From Niallia taxi (GTDB lineage: Bacteria; Bacillota; Bacilli; Bacillales; Cytobacillaceae): 64,000 nucleotides of DNA. The notes under the pieces were generated by a model. The model was not told the DNA's origin. It saw only the letters and a program-made list of their open reading frames with translations, and did no database searches. Each line of letters opens with the position of its first letter. Within the stretch, counting starts at the first letter, position 1. Where the stretch lies: positions 1 through 64,000 of the forward strand of contig NZ_RZTZ01000008.1 in the NCBI RefSeq assembly GCF_004005475.1, given 5' to 3'. Shown in pieces: positions 45,019-53,228 of this stretch. The translations under genes were made by a program, and so were the position numbers.

Positions 45019-46032
45019 TTGAAACAAAAAAAACGGAGGATTACGCTTCAAGATGTTGCTAAGCATGCCGGTGTCTCGACTTCGACGGCTTCATTAGTTA
45101 TTCGCAATCATCCTCGGATTTCAGATGCAACGAAGCAAAAGGTGTTAAATTCCATTGAAGAGCTGGGATATGTATACGACCGAGTTGCAGCTAAATTAAG
45201 GTCACAAAGCTCTAAAATTATTGGAGTTATTGTGACGGATATCTCTAATAAATTTATTTCGGAGTTTTTAATAGGTGTTCAACAAACACTCGAGAAAATG
45301 GATTATACCGTATTATTGGGAACAACTTTCGATTCTGTCTCAAAACAAGAGCGGTTAATTTCAACGATGGTCGAGCATAGAGTGGATGGATTAATTATAA
45401 ATGCTGCTTCAAAAACCAATAAAAGTACAATAAGTCAATTGAATCACCTTGAACTGCCGGTCGTGCTCGCAAACAGAGAAGTGGAGCATGTGAATTGTGA
45501 TTATGTAGGAATTGATTACATAAAAGGTACTTATCTTGCTGTAAGTCATTTATTAAAAAAAGGCCATACAAGAATTGCCTTTCTTGGCGGCATAAAGATG
45601 TCCTCTACATGGAAGGACCGTATGAAGGGATTTCAAAAAGCCCATGATAATGCTGGAGTAGCGGTGGATAAATCACTTATTATTGATGGCTTGCCAACAA
45701 GTGAAGGTGGTGTACAAACCGTTTTAGAGGTGCTTAAAAACCCCAATCCTCCAACAGCTATTTTTTGTTTCAGTGATCTTGTGGCATTTGGTGTTCTGCA
45801 GGGGTTAGGCATGCAGGGAATTATACCTGGACAAGACATAGATATTGTAGGCTTTGACAATATTCCTGAAGCAGAAATATATCATCCGCCATTAACTACG
45901 GTCTCTTCTTTCCCAAGAACGATAGGGATAAAGGCAGCGACGATTTTATATAATAAATTGGAACAAGATGATTCCATCCAACAAAGAATCATACTAAATC
46001 CAGAGCTAGTAATAAGAGAAACCTCAACATAA
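45019..46032 (+). CDS. LacI-family transcriptional regulator
   Basis: A 337-residue LacI/GalR protein. The HTH and hinge (ITLQDVAKHAGVSTSTASLV ... AAKLRSQ) cover residues 8-60; the periplasmic-binding-like effector domain follows (IIGVIVTDISNKF, FLGGIKMSSTWKDR). GGTGA lies 5 nt before TTG at 45019, preferred over the ATG at 45007 that overlaps it. It is upstream of MFS transporters and shikimate-type enzymes, separated by operator-like repeats, so it is the likely quinate/shikimate-responsive regulator. Confidence 0.9.
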   Translation: MKQKKRRITLQDVAKHAGVSTSTASLVIRNHPRISDATKQKVLNSIEELGYVYDRVAAKLRSQSSKIIGVIVTDISNKFISEFLIGVQQTLEKMDYTVLLGTTFDSVSKQERLISTMVEHRVDGLIINAASKTNKSTISQLNHLELPVVLANREVEHVNCDYVGIDYIKGTYLAVSHLLKKGHTRIAFLGGIKMSSTWKDRMKGFQKAHDNAGVAVDKSLIIDGLPTSEGGVQTVLEVLKNPNPPTAIFCFSDLVAFGVLQGLGMQGIIPGQDIDIVGFDNIPEAEIYHPPLTTVSSFPRTIGIKAATILYNKLEQDDSIQQRIILNPELVIRETST

Positions 46033-46056
46033 TTTAAAGCTGGAGATAATAAAGCA

Positions 46057-46080
46057 AAAATCTTCATATAAAGATTTTTT
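46057..46080 (+). terminator. Intrinsic terminator
   Basis: Stem AAAATCTT/AAGATTTT with loop CATATA and a T-run, 24 nt past the LacI stop. Confidence 0.6.
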
Positions 46081-46207
46081 TTATGCTTTGTTATCTTCTA
46101 TTTCCCTTTCTAATGCATGTTTTCCCCGTTTTGTCAGTTTATCATCTTGTTAATATGAAATTTAATTCTTGACTCTAAGTAAATTTAGGATTATTATAGG
46201 TACGTAA

Positions 46208-46223
46208 AGTAACCGAGGTTACT
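46208..46223. promoter_or_regulatory. 16-bp perfect palindrome
   Basis: AGTAACC-GA-GGTTACT has perfect 7-bp arms. It is the first of four operator-like elements between the LacI gene and the first MFS gene, and shares the AGTA/TACT ends with the three repeats that follow. Confidence 0.45.
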
Positions 46224-46276
46224 AAAAATAACTAATTTATTTTGGATAGATTCTTCATTATCTATAATTAAATATT

Positions 46277-46298
46277 TTTAGTAGAACGATGTACTAAA
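46277..46298. promoter_or_regulatory. Operator-like repeat, copy 1
   Basis: Core TAGTAGAACGATGTACTA flanked by TT and AA: inverted ends TTTAGTA/TACTAAA around a central CG, the usual form of a LacI-family operator. Three copies lie in 160 bp. Confidence 0.6.
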
Positions 46299-46338
46299 AA
46301 GTTTAACTTGATAGAGACGGAGATATATTTTTTTAAAA

Positions 46339-46360
46339 TTTAGTAGAACGATATACTAAA
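46339..46360. promoter_or_regulatory. Operator-like repeat, copy 2
   Basis: Same element as copy 1 with one change (GATATACTA instead of GATGTACTA). Start-to-start distance from copy 1 is 62 bp. Confidence 0.6.
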
Positions 46361-46414
46361 GAGGAGGAGTTGGTTAGTTATATTATTAGGAGAAGATTAT
46401 ATATCCTATGATTA

Positions 46415-46436
46415 TTTAGTAGAACGATGTACCAAA
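46415..46436. promoter_or_regulatory. Operator-like repeat, copy 3
   Basis: Same element with one change in the right arm (TACCAAA). It starts 76 bp after copy 2 and 139 bp before the first MFS gene. Confidence 0.6.
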
Positions 46437-46553
46437 TAGGATAAAATCTAATGAATATGTCAGCTTGTAAAACAGTGGTTTATGTATAAAAACAAGTTGA
46501 AAACAAATAGTAATGGTTGTTAGCGTTTAAGCCTTGAAAATTAGGAGCATTCC

Positions 46554-47756
46554 ATGAAACATAAATATTTAAACATGGCGCTAGGTTTATATATGAGTTA
46601 TTTCTTGCTAGGAATGATTAATATTATCTTAGCTTCAAATATGAGTTTTTTATCTGAGCAACTGAATGTAGAAAAAACCGATATTAGCTTATTAATTTCT
46701 GTCGTAGGGGTAGGGCACTTACTATCCATTAATATTGCAGGACGATTTTCTGATCGTTACGGCAGAAAACCATTAGTTGTGGCAGCAACCATATTGTATA
46801 TGGTTTTCTTAATTGGAATTCCGCTGACATCCCATTACCAAATTGCAATGGGGTTGGCATTTATTGCAGGTATCTGTAATTCCTTACTCGATTCAGGGAC
46901 ATACCCTGCACTTAATGAAGCTTTTGATGAAGCTTCTGGAACAGCAACAGTACTTTTAAAAGCATTTATATCCTTTGGGGCATCCTTGCTACCAATGATG
47001 ATTAACTTTTTTGTTGTAGAAAAACTGTTTTATGGACTAGTATTTTTTGTTCCAGCGTTGCTGTTTCTATTCAATGGGTTGTTTTTAATGAAGGTCAGCT
47101 TTCCAAAGTTTAAGGAAGAAAAGGCATCACAAGACGCCATCATTACAGAGAGTGCAGCCTCGATTGGTCCGAAGCTTTGGAGAGAAGGTGCTGCCCTTAT
47201 ATTATTAGGCTTTAGCTCTGTCTCCTTATTTACGGTCGTACAAACGTGGCTGCCAACATATGGACAAGAGGTTCTTCATTTAGACAAGCTGAAATCAATT
47301 GGATTGCTGAGCTTTTACAGTACAGGCGGGCTTATCTCCATTTTATTGCTGGCAGTTTTGTTAAAGAGAACGATAAAACCGATAACGGCCATAGTGATCC
47401 TGCCAGCTTTTGCGTTCCTTGCATTATTGCTGTTAATCATTAATAATAATCCGACGTTACTTCCTATAATTTCCTTTTGTCTTGGGTTATTTATGTCAGG
47501 GATATTTCAATTAACCGTTACAGTTATGATAGAACTGTTTCCTCATAAAAAGGGAGTAAGTGTTTCATATGTAAGCGCGGCGGCCAGCATCGCTTTTATT
47601 GTAATCCCTTTCATTACAGGACTGTTTATCAAGTATATCGGCGTTTCCTCCGTATTTATGCTAGACCTGGTTATTGCCTTTATAAGCACAATTCTTGCTT
47701 TGTTTATATCAGTAACTCAAAGGAATAAGCGAAGTGACTTTATTTTAAAGAAATAA
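46554..47756 (+). CDS. MFS transporter, probable quinate/shikimate uptake (paralogue 1)
   Basis: A 400-residue, 12-helix major facilitator. The loop 2-3 motif GRFSDRYGRKP is near residue 63. AGGAG lies 7 nt before the ATG. It is clearly paralogous to the next gene: both start M-K-x-x-Y with GLYMSYFLLGMINII/GMYMNYFMLGMINII and share SNSLLDSGTYPAL-type sequence. The following shikimate-pathway enzymes suggest cyclic hydroxy-acid uptake, which is inference. Confidence 0.85.
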   Translation: MKHKYLNMALGLYMSYFLLGMINIILASNMSFLSEQLNVEKTDISLLISVVGVGHLLSINIAGRFSDRYGRKPLVVAATILYMVFLIGIPLTSHYQIAMGLAFIAGICNSLLDSGTYPALNEAFDEASGTATVLLKAFISFGASLLPMMINFFVVEKLFYGLVFFVPALLFLFNGLFLMKVSFPKFKEEKASQDAIITESAASIGPKLWREGAALILLGFSSVSLFTVVQTWLPTYGQEVLHLDKLKSIGLLSFYSTGGLISILLLAVLLKRTIKPITAIVILPAFAFLALLLLIINNNPTLLPIISFCLGLFMSGIFQLTVTVMIELFPHKKGVSVSYVSAAASIAFIVIPFITGLFIKYIGVSSVFMLDLVIAFISTILALFISVTQRNKRSDFILKK

Positions 47757-47798
47757 TTACTTATCAGAAAATAAGCTTTTGTATTTAGGAGTGTAAAA

Positions 47799-48977
47799 AT
47801 GAAAAATCCTTATATTAAGTCATCATTTGGAATGTATATGAATTACTTCATGCTTGGCATGATCAATATTATCATCGCCTCCAATATGGATAATCTTTCA
47901 GAAAGATACGCCGTTACTGTTGGACAAATAAGTCTGCTCGTTTCAGCGATCGGAATCGGAAAATTGATTGCCTTGTTTTTTGTTGGGCGTCTTTCCGACA
48001 AATTAGGGAGAAAGCCAGTCATTATAACAGCTAATTTCCTTTATCTTGTCTTTTTAATTGGTGTCCCAACGACAACCAATTATGTCGTAGCATTTATCTT
48101 TGCGATATCTGCTGGTATTGCCAATTCGCTGCTTGACTCTGGAACATATCCGGCCTTAACCGAATCATTCCCGAAAAAAGCAAGCTCTGCTTCTGTATTA
48201 GTGAAAGCATCTGTATCAATCGGTGCAACATTGCTGCCATTTATTATGGCAATCCTAGTAGCTAATCATATTTTCTGGGGCTGGACATTCTTTGGACTTG
48301 GCGTTTTATATTTACTAACTGGCATTTACTTGATATTTATGCCTTTCCCAAATCATAAAAATATAACAAAAGCAGACGGTGTCGCTGAAACGGTGTTTAA
48401 GGTTCAGCCAAAGTTTGCAGGGGAAGGGATTGCCGTTATTTTATTAGGATTTACATCAACAGCACTATTCGTAGTTTGGCAAACATGGCTGCCGCAGCTA
48501 GGTAAACAATTTATTGGTCTTGATTCAAGTCAATCGGTGCAATTGCTTTCTTACTTCAGTATTGGTGCACTTGTATCTGTATTGTTACTAGCTGTTGTAT
48601 TAGACAAATTCATCTCACCAATTATGGTGGCGATCGTTTATCCAATCGGCGCATTTATCTCCATGCTTGGGCTGTTCATGGTGAATTCTTATGGAATTGT
48701 TCTGGTTTGTACATTCTTAATGGGTCTGTTTACATCAGGAATTCTGCAATTAGCATTAAGTATTATGATGAAGCTGTTCCCAAAAAACAAAGCAACTGCA
48801 TCCTCATATGTAAATATTGCTTCAAGTGCATCTTTTATACTTGTTCCAATTATTACAAGTAGTTTAGTAGGTTCTGCTGGCATATCAATGACTTTAGTAT
48901 TTGATATGGTTATCGCGGTAATCAGTGTTCTTCTTGCTGTATATGTATTAAGCAGATTTAAAAAGATTTTCGCTTAA
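47799..48977 (+). CDS. MFS transporter, probable quinate/shikimate uptake (paralogue 2)
   Basis: A 392-residue MFS protein, tandem paralogue of the previous gene after a 42-nt gap. GRLSDKLGRKP is the loop motif, and LLDSGTYPALTESFPKKA is shared with its neighbour. TTTAGGAGTG precedes the ATG. The two copies may differ in substrate (for example quinate and shikimate) or in affinity. Confidence 0.85.
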   Translation: MKNPYIKSSFGMYMNYFMLGMINIIIASNMDNLSERYAVTVGQISLLVSAIGIGKLIALFFVGRLSDKLGRKPVIITANFLYLVFLIGVPTTTNYVVAFIFAISAGIANSLLDSGTYPALTESFPKKASSASVLVKASVSIGATLLPFIMAILVANHIFWGWTFFGLGVLYLLTGIYLIFMPFPNHKNITKADGVAETVFKVQPKFAGEGIAVILLGFTSTALFVVWQTWLPQLGKQFIGLDSSQSVQLLSYFSIGALVSVLLLAVVLDKFISPIMVAIVYPIGAFISMLGLFMVNSYGIVLVCTFLMGLFTSGILQLALSIMMKLFPKNKATASSYVNIASSASFILVPIITSSLVGSAGISMTLVFDMVIAVISVLLAVYVLSRFKKIFA

Positions 48978-49024
48978 TAGTTAATTATAAAAATACAAAT
49001 TTATGAAATAGGGAGATTGTTTAT

Positions 49025-49924
49025 ATGTCTAACGTACATGAAAAAAATATCGATGGAAAAACAAAATTAGTAGGATTGCTTGCAACACCTATCGGTCATA
49101 GCTTATCACCACGCATGCATAATCTTGCCTACACTTTAACAGGGCTAAACTATGCTTATCTTGCATTTGAAGTTGGCAATGATGAGCTAGAAGCAACAGT
49201 TAAAGGCTTAAAAGCAGCAGGAGCAGCAGGCTTCAATGTTTCTATGCCAAACAAAATGAAGGTGTTAGAGTACTTGGATGAACTAGATGATTCTGCAAAA
49301 TATGCTCGTGCCAGCAACACAGTAGTGAACCGCGACGGTAAATTAATAGGCTACAATACAGATGGACAAGGATATGTGAAGAACTTATTGGAACATGGAG
49401 TAACACTTGAAGGCAAAAAAGTAACACTTGTTGGATCTGGCGGTGCTGCGACACCAATCGCAATCCAGTTAGTGCAATCAGGTATAAAAGAAATCAGCAT
49501 TTTCGCTCGAAATGATGCGTTCTTCGTTCAAGCTGAGGAAAACGTAGATTATATTAATAAGGAAATGAAGCAATTCGGTGTAAAAGCTAATCTGTTTCCA
49601 TTAGAAGATAAAGAAGCGTTCCGTCGTGAAGTAGCAGAAAGTGCAATACTTGCTAATGGTACAAGCCTAGGAATGAAGCCGCTCGATCATTTAAGTATTA
49701 TTGACGATGCGTTGGACGTGCTTCGTAAGGACTTAGTCGTAACAGATGTTGTTTACAACCCGCAAAAATCTAAATTGTTGGCACAGGCAGAAGAGGCTGG
49801 TGCAACAGCAATTAACGGTTTAGGAATGATGTTATGGCAAGGAGCTTTAGGATTTAAGCTGTTTACAGGTGTTGATATGCCTGTTGAGCGAGTTAAGGAA
49901 ATATTATTCGGCGACAATCAATAA
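49025..49924 (+). CDS. Shikimate/quinate dehydrogenase (AroE/YdiB-like)
   Basis: A 299-residue enzyme. Substrate residues Ser26 and Ser28 (GHSLSPRMHN), catalytic Lys77 (FNVSMPNK) and Asp113 (YNTDGQG) are conserved, and the NAD(P) loop GSGGAA is at 137-142. The length and sequence style fit YdiB-type enzymes that oxidise quinate or shikimate. AGGGAG precedes the ATG. With transporters before it and dehydroquinase after it, the role is more likely catabolic than biosynthetic. Confidence 0.85.
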   Translation: MSNVHEKNIDGKTKLVGLLATPIGHSLSPRMHNLAYTLTGLNYAYLAFEVGNDELEATVKGLKAAGAAGFNVSMPNKMKVLEYLDELDDSAKYARASNTVVNRDGKLIGYNTDGQGYVKNLLEHGVTLEGKKVTLVGSGGAATPIAIQLVQSGIKEISIFARNDAFFVQAEENVDYINKEMKQFGVKANLFPLEDKEAFRREVAESAILANGTSLGMKPLDHLSIIDDALDVLRKDLVVTDVVYNPQKSKLLAQAEEAGATAINGLGMMLWQGALGFKLFTGVDMPVERVKEILFGDNQ

Positions 49925-49949
49925 AATATTTAGATGGGAGAGAGAAGCA

Positions 49950-50393
49950 ATGAGCAAAAAATTCCTTATGTTACATGGTGTCAATCATAATATGTTCGGT
50001 AAACGTGATCCGAAGCAATATGGAACAATTACTTTGGAAGAAATCAACAGTAATATTCAAGCTTTAGCAAACGAACTGCAAATCGAAGTGGAAGCATATC
50101 AAACAAACCATGAAGGGGAAATGGTCGAAAAGATTCACGAAGCATTCCTAAATGGCATAGATGGTGTAGTCTTAAACGCAGGAGCATGGACACATTACAG
50201 CTATGCGATTAGAGATGCATTAGCTATCTTGACTGTACCTGTAGTGGAAATTCACATGTCTAACATTCATTCACGTGAAGAATTCCGTCATACATCCGTG
50301 TTTGCAGACATTGCAACAGGTCAAATTTCTGGATTCGGTGAAGAAAGCTACTTGCTTGGCATTCGTGCAGCAGTCGCAGCAAGTCAAAAATAA
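49950..50393 (+). CDS. aroQ: Type II 3-dehydroquinate dehydratase, variant active site
   Basis: A 147-residue protein of dodecameric type II fold. Arg19 and Tyr24 (FGKRDPKQYG), the QTNHEGEMVE motif, NAGAWTHYSYAIRDAL and VEIHMSNIHSREEFRH are in place. The usual GPNLNLLG motif reads GVNHNMFG, marking a divergent subgroup. It converts dehydroquinate to dehydroshikimate. GGGAGAGAG precedes the ATG at 49950. It ends the LacI-controlled cluster. Confidence 0.82.
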   Translation: MSKKFLMLHGVNHNMFGKRDPKQYGTITLEEINSNIQALANELQIEVEAYQTNHEGEMVEKIHEAFLNGIDGVVLNAGAWTHYSYAIRDALAILTVPVVEIHMSNIHSREEFRHTSVFADIATGQISGFGEESYLLGIRAAVAASQK

Positions 50394-50405
50394 AATATAT
50401 AGAGG

Positions 50406-50437
50406 AAAGGCCAGATATTTGATGTCTGGCCTTTTAT
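50406..50437. terminator. Bidirectional terminator
   Basis: A 10-bp stem AAAGGCCAGA/TCTGGCCTTT with T tail lies between the dehydroquinase gene and the convergent azoreductase gene. Confidence 0.85.
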
Positions 50438-50445
50438 CATGCTTA

Positions 50446-51081
50446 TTAAAATTTAGCAGCTGCCTCTTGTGCCTGGAAAAGCGCCTTTGCTTTAATTTCC
50501 TCCGCTTTTTCTGGAAATCTTTGTTGGCCTTCAATAATAATACTTTCAAATGAAGACACTTCGAAGAAATTCATCATAACCTCTAAATATCGATTGCTCA
50601 TTTCATTTTTAGCTTCAGATCCATATGAATAAATATCACCGCTTGATTGAATATGGAAGGCTTTTTTCCCTTTTAATAGCCCAACGGAACCTTCCTTTGT
50701 GTATTTAAATGTTTTTCCAGAGACAGTCACGGCATCAATATATGTCTTCATGACAGCAGGAATTGAGAAGTTCCACATAGGATTTACAAATACATATTTG
50801 TCTGCCAATAAGAACTGTCCTCCTAATTCTGCAAGCCGTCCTGTTTTTAATCTTTCAGAATGCGACAGCTTTTCAAAAGGGGTGCCTGCTTTAAGCTTTT
50901 CCCAGCCGTTAAATACATCTCTATCTAAATAAGGTATTTCTGCCTCATACAAGTCAAGATGAACAATATTATCCTCGGGATTTAATTTTTTATATGTTTC
51001 AATAAATTCTCGTCCCACTGCCATACTATATGATGTTGTCTCATCATAGGGGTTTGCTGTGATATATAGTATATTAGCCAT
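50446..51081 (-). CDS. azoR: FMN-dependent NADH azoreductase/quinone reductase
   Basis: A 211-residue flavodoxin-fold protein. NILYITANPYDETTSYSM binds the FMN phosphate, and the PMWNFSIPAVMKTYIDAV block and SSGDIYSYGS are typical of AzoR. It reduces quinones and azo compounds by two electrons, protecting thiols. AAAGGAG precedes the ATG. It lies 58 nt after an HxlR-type regulator gene on the same strand, an arrangement recalling YodB control of azoR1 in B. subtilis. Confidence 0.9.
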   Translation of the reverse strand: MANILYITANPYDETTSYSMAVGREFIETYKKLNPEDNIVHLDLYEAEIPYLDRDVFNGWEKLKAGTPFEKLSHSERLKTGRLAELGGQFLLADKYVFVNPMWNFSIPAVMKTYIDAVTVSGKTFKYTKEGSVGLLKGKKAFHIQSSGDIYSYGSEAKNEMSNRYLEVMMNFFEVSSFESIIIEGQQRFPEKAEEIKAKALFQAQEAAAKF

Positions 51082-51139
51082 TAATAGCTCCTTTGTCGTC
51101 TTTTAGATACGGTTACTTAACGTGCAGCAGAGATTTCAA

Positions 51140-51457
51140 CTAGTCACTCATCCAGCTTTCACCCCATTGGCTTAGCGGACCAAGTATTTTCCCTAATTCC
51201 ATTCCTTTTTCTGTCAATAAGTATTCGGCGCGAACGGGTCTTTCTTTGACAATTTGCCGGATTACGATCCCGTGATCCTCTAACTCTTTCATTCGTTCTG
51301 TAAGCATTCGTTTGCTTAAATCAGGAATGATTTTGTGTATCTCACTAAAGCGCTTTGGTCCGCTTAACAAAACATAAATAATTAAGCCCGTCCATCTTTT
51401 CCCAATAAGCTCAAAGCTTCTTTCCACTTTAGGACCTAATTGATGCTGATCGTTCAT
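51140..51457 (-). CDS. HxlR-family regulator, YodB-like but cysteine-free
   Basis: A 105-residue winged-helix protein closely like YodB (ERSFELIGKRWTGLIIYVLLSGPKRFSEI). YodB senses quinones and disulfide stress through Cys6 and C-terminal cysteines. This protein contains no cysteine at all; the N-terminal position is occupied by the segment DQHQLGP. It precedes azoR in the same direction. It may use a non-thiol signal or bind ligands directly. AGGAGA precedes the ATG. Confidence 0.85.
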   Translation of the reverse strand: MNDQHQLGPKVERSFELIGKRWTGLIIYVLLSGPKRFSEIHKIIPDLSKRMLTERMKELEDHGIVIRQIVKERPVRAEYLLTEKGMELGKILGPLSQWGESWMSD

Positions 51458-51827
51458 TCATAAATCTCCTTCAAGACAAATTATAAATTTATTCGTTCTT
51501 TTATTATTCGTTATTATAGGTATATTATAAATTAAATTTGTGAGAAGTTTAACAAATTAGCATTATAGTAATTAATAAAAGTAAAAATAGCAGGGAAAAA
51601 GGGGGATTTCAACCTATTTCATGGAGACCAGTTCCCAGTGATACTAAAAAAGAAGCAGCCTTTTCATTACTATAAAAGCGGATCTTGTACAATTCCTCAT
51701 AATCTTTGTTTGGTTATGAAAATCAAAAATCAATAATGATATTTAGCTGAAAGTAAAATAACCGTTATATAAAGAAATCCTTAGTGAAAAAGTTGAATTT
51801 TTCCATTCTATCCAGTAAGATATTAAT
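51458..51827. other. Intergenic region between divergent hxlR-like and fbpA genes
   Basis: No gene over 40 codons is seen. The left part holds the promoter of the hxlR-like gene (AT-rich, 51480-51540). The right part leads to the Fur box. I looked for an FsrA-like sRNA with C-rich loops and found nothing convincing. Confidence 0.4.
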
Positions 51828-51846
51828 GAGAATGAAAATTATTATC
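51828..51846 (+). promoter_or_regulatory. Fur box
   Basis: GAGAATGAAAATTATTATC matches the classic 19-bp Fur consensus GATAATGATAATCATTATC at 16 positions. It lies 20 nt before the fbpA-like start, so iron-replete Fur should repress this operon. Confidence 0.75.
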
Positions 51847-51865
51847 AATTAGGGAGATGATTCCT

Positions 51866-52027
51866 TTGTCTATATGGAGTAATGCAGTAGAAGTAAGAAA
51901 AGCGTTTATAATAGATCAGCTGTTAAGCATCGGTATATATAAAAAAGAAAATGTCCAGTTATATGAGCTAAGTATTAGTGAATTAGAAAGTGAGTATTAC
52001 TTACATATTAGGGGGAAAAGGCTGTGA
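51866..52027 (+). CDS. fbpA: Fur-regulated basic protein A (FbpA-like)
   Basis: A 53-residue protein. The pattern VRKAFIIDQLLSIGIYKKENVQLYELSISELE is that of Bacillus FbpA proteins (shown here only in outline: RKAFIIDQLL, then LYELSISELE). The start is TTG, 5 nt after AGGGAGATGA. In B. subtilis FbpA to FbpC act with the FsrA small RNA in the iron-sparing response. A Fur box precedes it and fbpB overlaps its stop codon. Confidence 0.8.
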   Translation: MSIWSNAVEVRKAFIIDQLLSIGIYKKENVQLYELSISELESEYYLHIRGKRL

Positions 52028-52146
52028 GGAAAAAGACCTTTAAAGAATTAGTTAGTGAGAACAAGAAAATTATTTTAGATGACCAAAAGTCTGTTGAACA
52101 AATATATAAGAAGATAGACGATAAACATTTGCAGCCGCAAAAATGA
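52024..52146 (+). CDS. fbpB: Fur-regulated basic protein B (FbpB-like)
   Basis: A 40-residue highly charged helical protein (RKKTFKELVSENKKIILDD) ending in DDKHLQPQK, matching FbpB. GTG at 52024 overlaps the fbpA stop in GTGA, so translation is coupled. In B. subtilis FbpB helps FsrA repress iron-rich enzymes such as lutABC. A terminator follows 3 nt after the stop. Confidence 0.75.
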   Translation: MRKKTFKELVSENKKIILDDQKSVEQIYKKIDDKHLQPQK

Positions 52147-52148
52147 TA

Positions 52149-52182
52149 AAAGCCGATAATTGATTTCTCAATTATCGGCTTT
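52149..52182. terminator. Bidirectional terminator
   Basis: A 15-bp perfect stem AAAGCCGATAATTGA/TCAATTATCGGCTTT with tetraloop TTTC lies between fbpB and the convergent histidine kinase gene. Confidence 0.85.
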
Positions 52183-52190
52183 CATTCATC

Positions 52191-53228
52191 TTATTTTGGA
52201 AGGATGATGGTGAACTTACTGCCTTCATCCTTTGCACTTTCTACATAAATGGTCCCACTGCACAGCTGGACAATTCGTTTGACAAGGGGAAGTCCTAACC
52301 CGTTTCCTTGTTTTGCATGAGAGATATCTCCTTGATAAAATTTATCAAAAAGACGAGCTTTTGTCTGGCTGTCCATCCCGATGCCGTCATCTTGAATGGC
52401 GAATTCAATTTGCTCAGTCTTATTACTAAGACTGATATGAATTGCGCTGCCGTTATGGGAAAATTTAATGGCATTATCAATCAAATTAACCCATATTTGT
52501 TGTGTTAAATCTTCATTGCCGCTGAAGGTGACATTGTCCAATTCCACATTTACAGTGATATCTTTTGCTGACCACTTTGGCTCCATGAGAACAATTGTTT
52601 TTCTGATTTGTTCATCTAGTCTAAACGGCATCTTATCAGAAATGATTTCTAAGTGCTCATATTTTGATAAGGCAAGTACATTTGTAGACAGAGCAGCAAG
52701 ACGCTCTGATTCTGTCATGATGATATGAAGATACTCTTGCCGTTCTTCCTCTGTCAAATTATTTTCCTTTAAGAGCTTAGCAAATCCCCGGATTGAAACG
52801 ATCGGTGTTTTAAATTCATGAGAGAAATTATTAACGAAATCACTTCTTAATGTCTCAATACTGGAAAGCTCATAGGTCATCTTATTAAAGCTTTGCGACA
52901 GCTCCTCCAATTCGCCAATGCCCTTTATATTAACCTTTACTGAAAAATCGCCATCTGCAACCTTATGTGTTGCATCAATAACGGTTCGTATCGGATTTAA
53001 AGCTTTTTTACTGAGAAAAGCCGTCAGCGAAGTACCAAGCAATATGCAAAAGCCGACAAAGCCAAAGAAGGGGAGGGCTTTTGTCATATCACTATGTTTT
53101 ACATAACCTATATAGTTTAAAAATATAGTAATAGCTAGTGCAATAATAAATGTTGCCACAAACACAAAAAATACAAAAATAACTAATGTTATGGCAAGGC
53201 TTAACCTTTTTTGGAAGAACTCCCTCAT
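52191..53228 (-). CDS. Sensor histidine kinase
   Basis: A 345-residue kinase. Two membrane helices (about residues 12-40 and 51-73) enclose only about 10 extracellular residues, so sensing is probably within the membrane. A HAMP domain (75-127) precedes the phospho-acceptor His137 in FSHEFKTP and the HATPase domain (NLIDNAIKFSH, DDGIGM, GNGLGLPLV). Its ATG overlaps the stop of the response regulator gene by 4 nt. The short loop resembles intramembrane-sensing kinases that respond to cell-wall antibiotics. Confidence 0.92.
   Translation of the reverse strand: MREFFQKRLSLAITLVIFVFFVFVATFIIALAITIFLNYIGYVKHSDMTKALPFFGFVGFCILLGTSLTAFLSKKALNPIRTVIDATHKVADGDFSVKVNIKGIGELEELSQSFNKMTYELSSIETLRSDFVNNFSHEFKTPIVSIRGFAKLLKENNLTEEERQEYLHIIMTESERLAALSTNVLALSKYEHLEIISDKMPFRLDEQIRKTIVLMEPKWSAKDITVNVELDNVTFSGNEDLTQQIWVNLIDNAIKFSHNGSAIHISLSNKTEQIEFAIQDDGIGMDSQTKARLFDKFYQGDISHAKQGNGLGLPLVKRIVQLCSGTIYVESAKDEGSKFTIILPK

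Noticed and set aside
46361-46416. GAGGAGGAG followed by a 13-codon TTG frame between operator repeats
   Set aside because: The spacing is too short for initiation and the frame has no recognisable features.
51540-51827. Possible FsrA-like small RNA ahead of fbpA
   Set aside because: No C-rich loops, separate Fur box or terminator could be found in the stretch.
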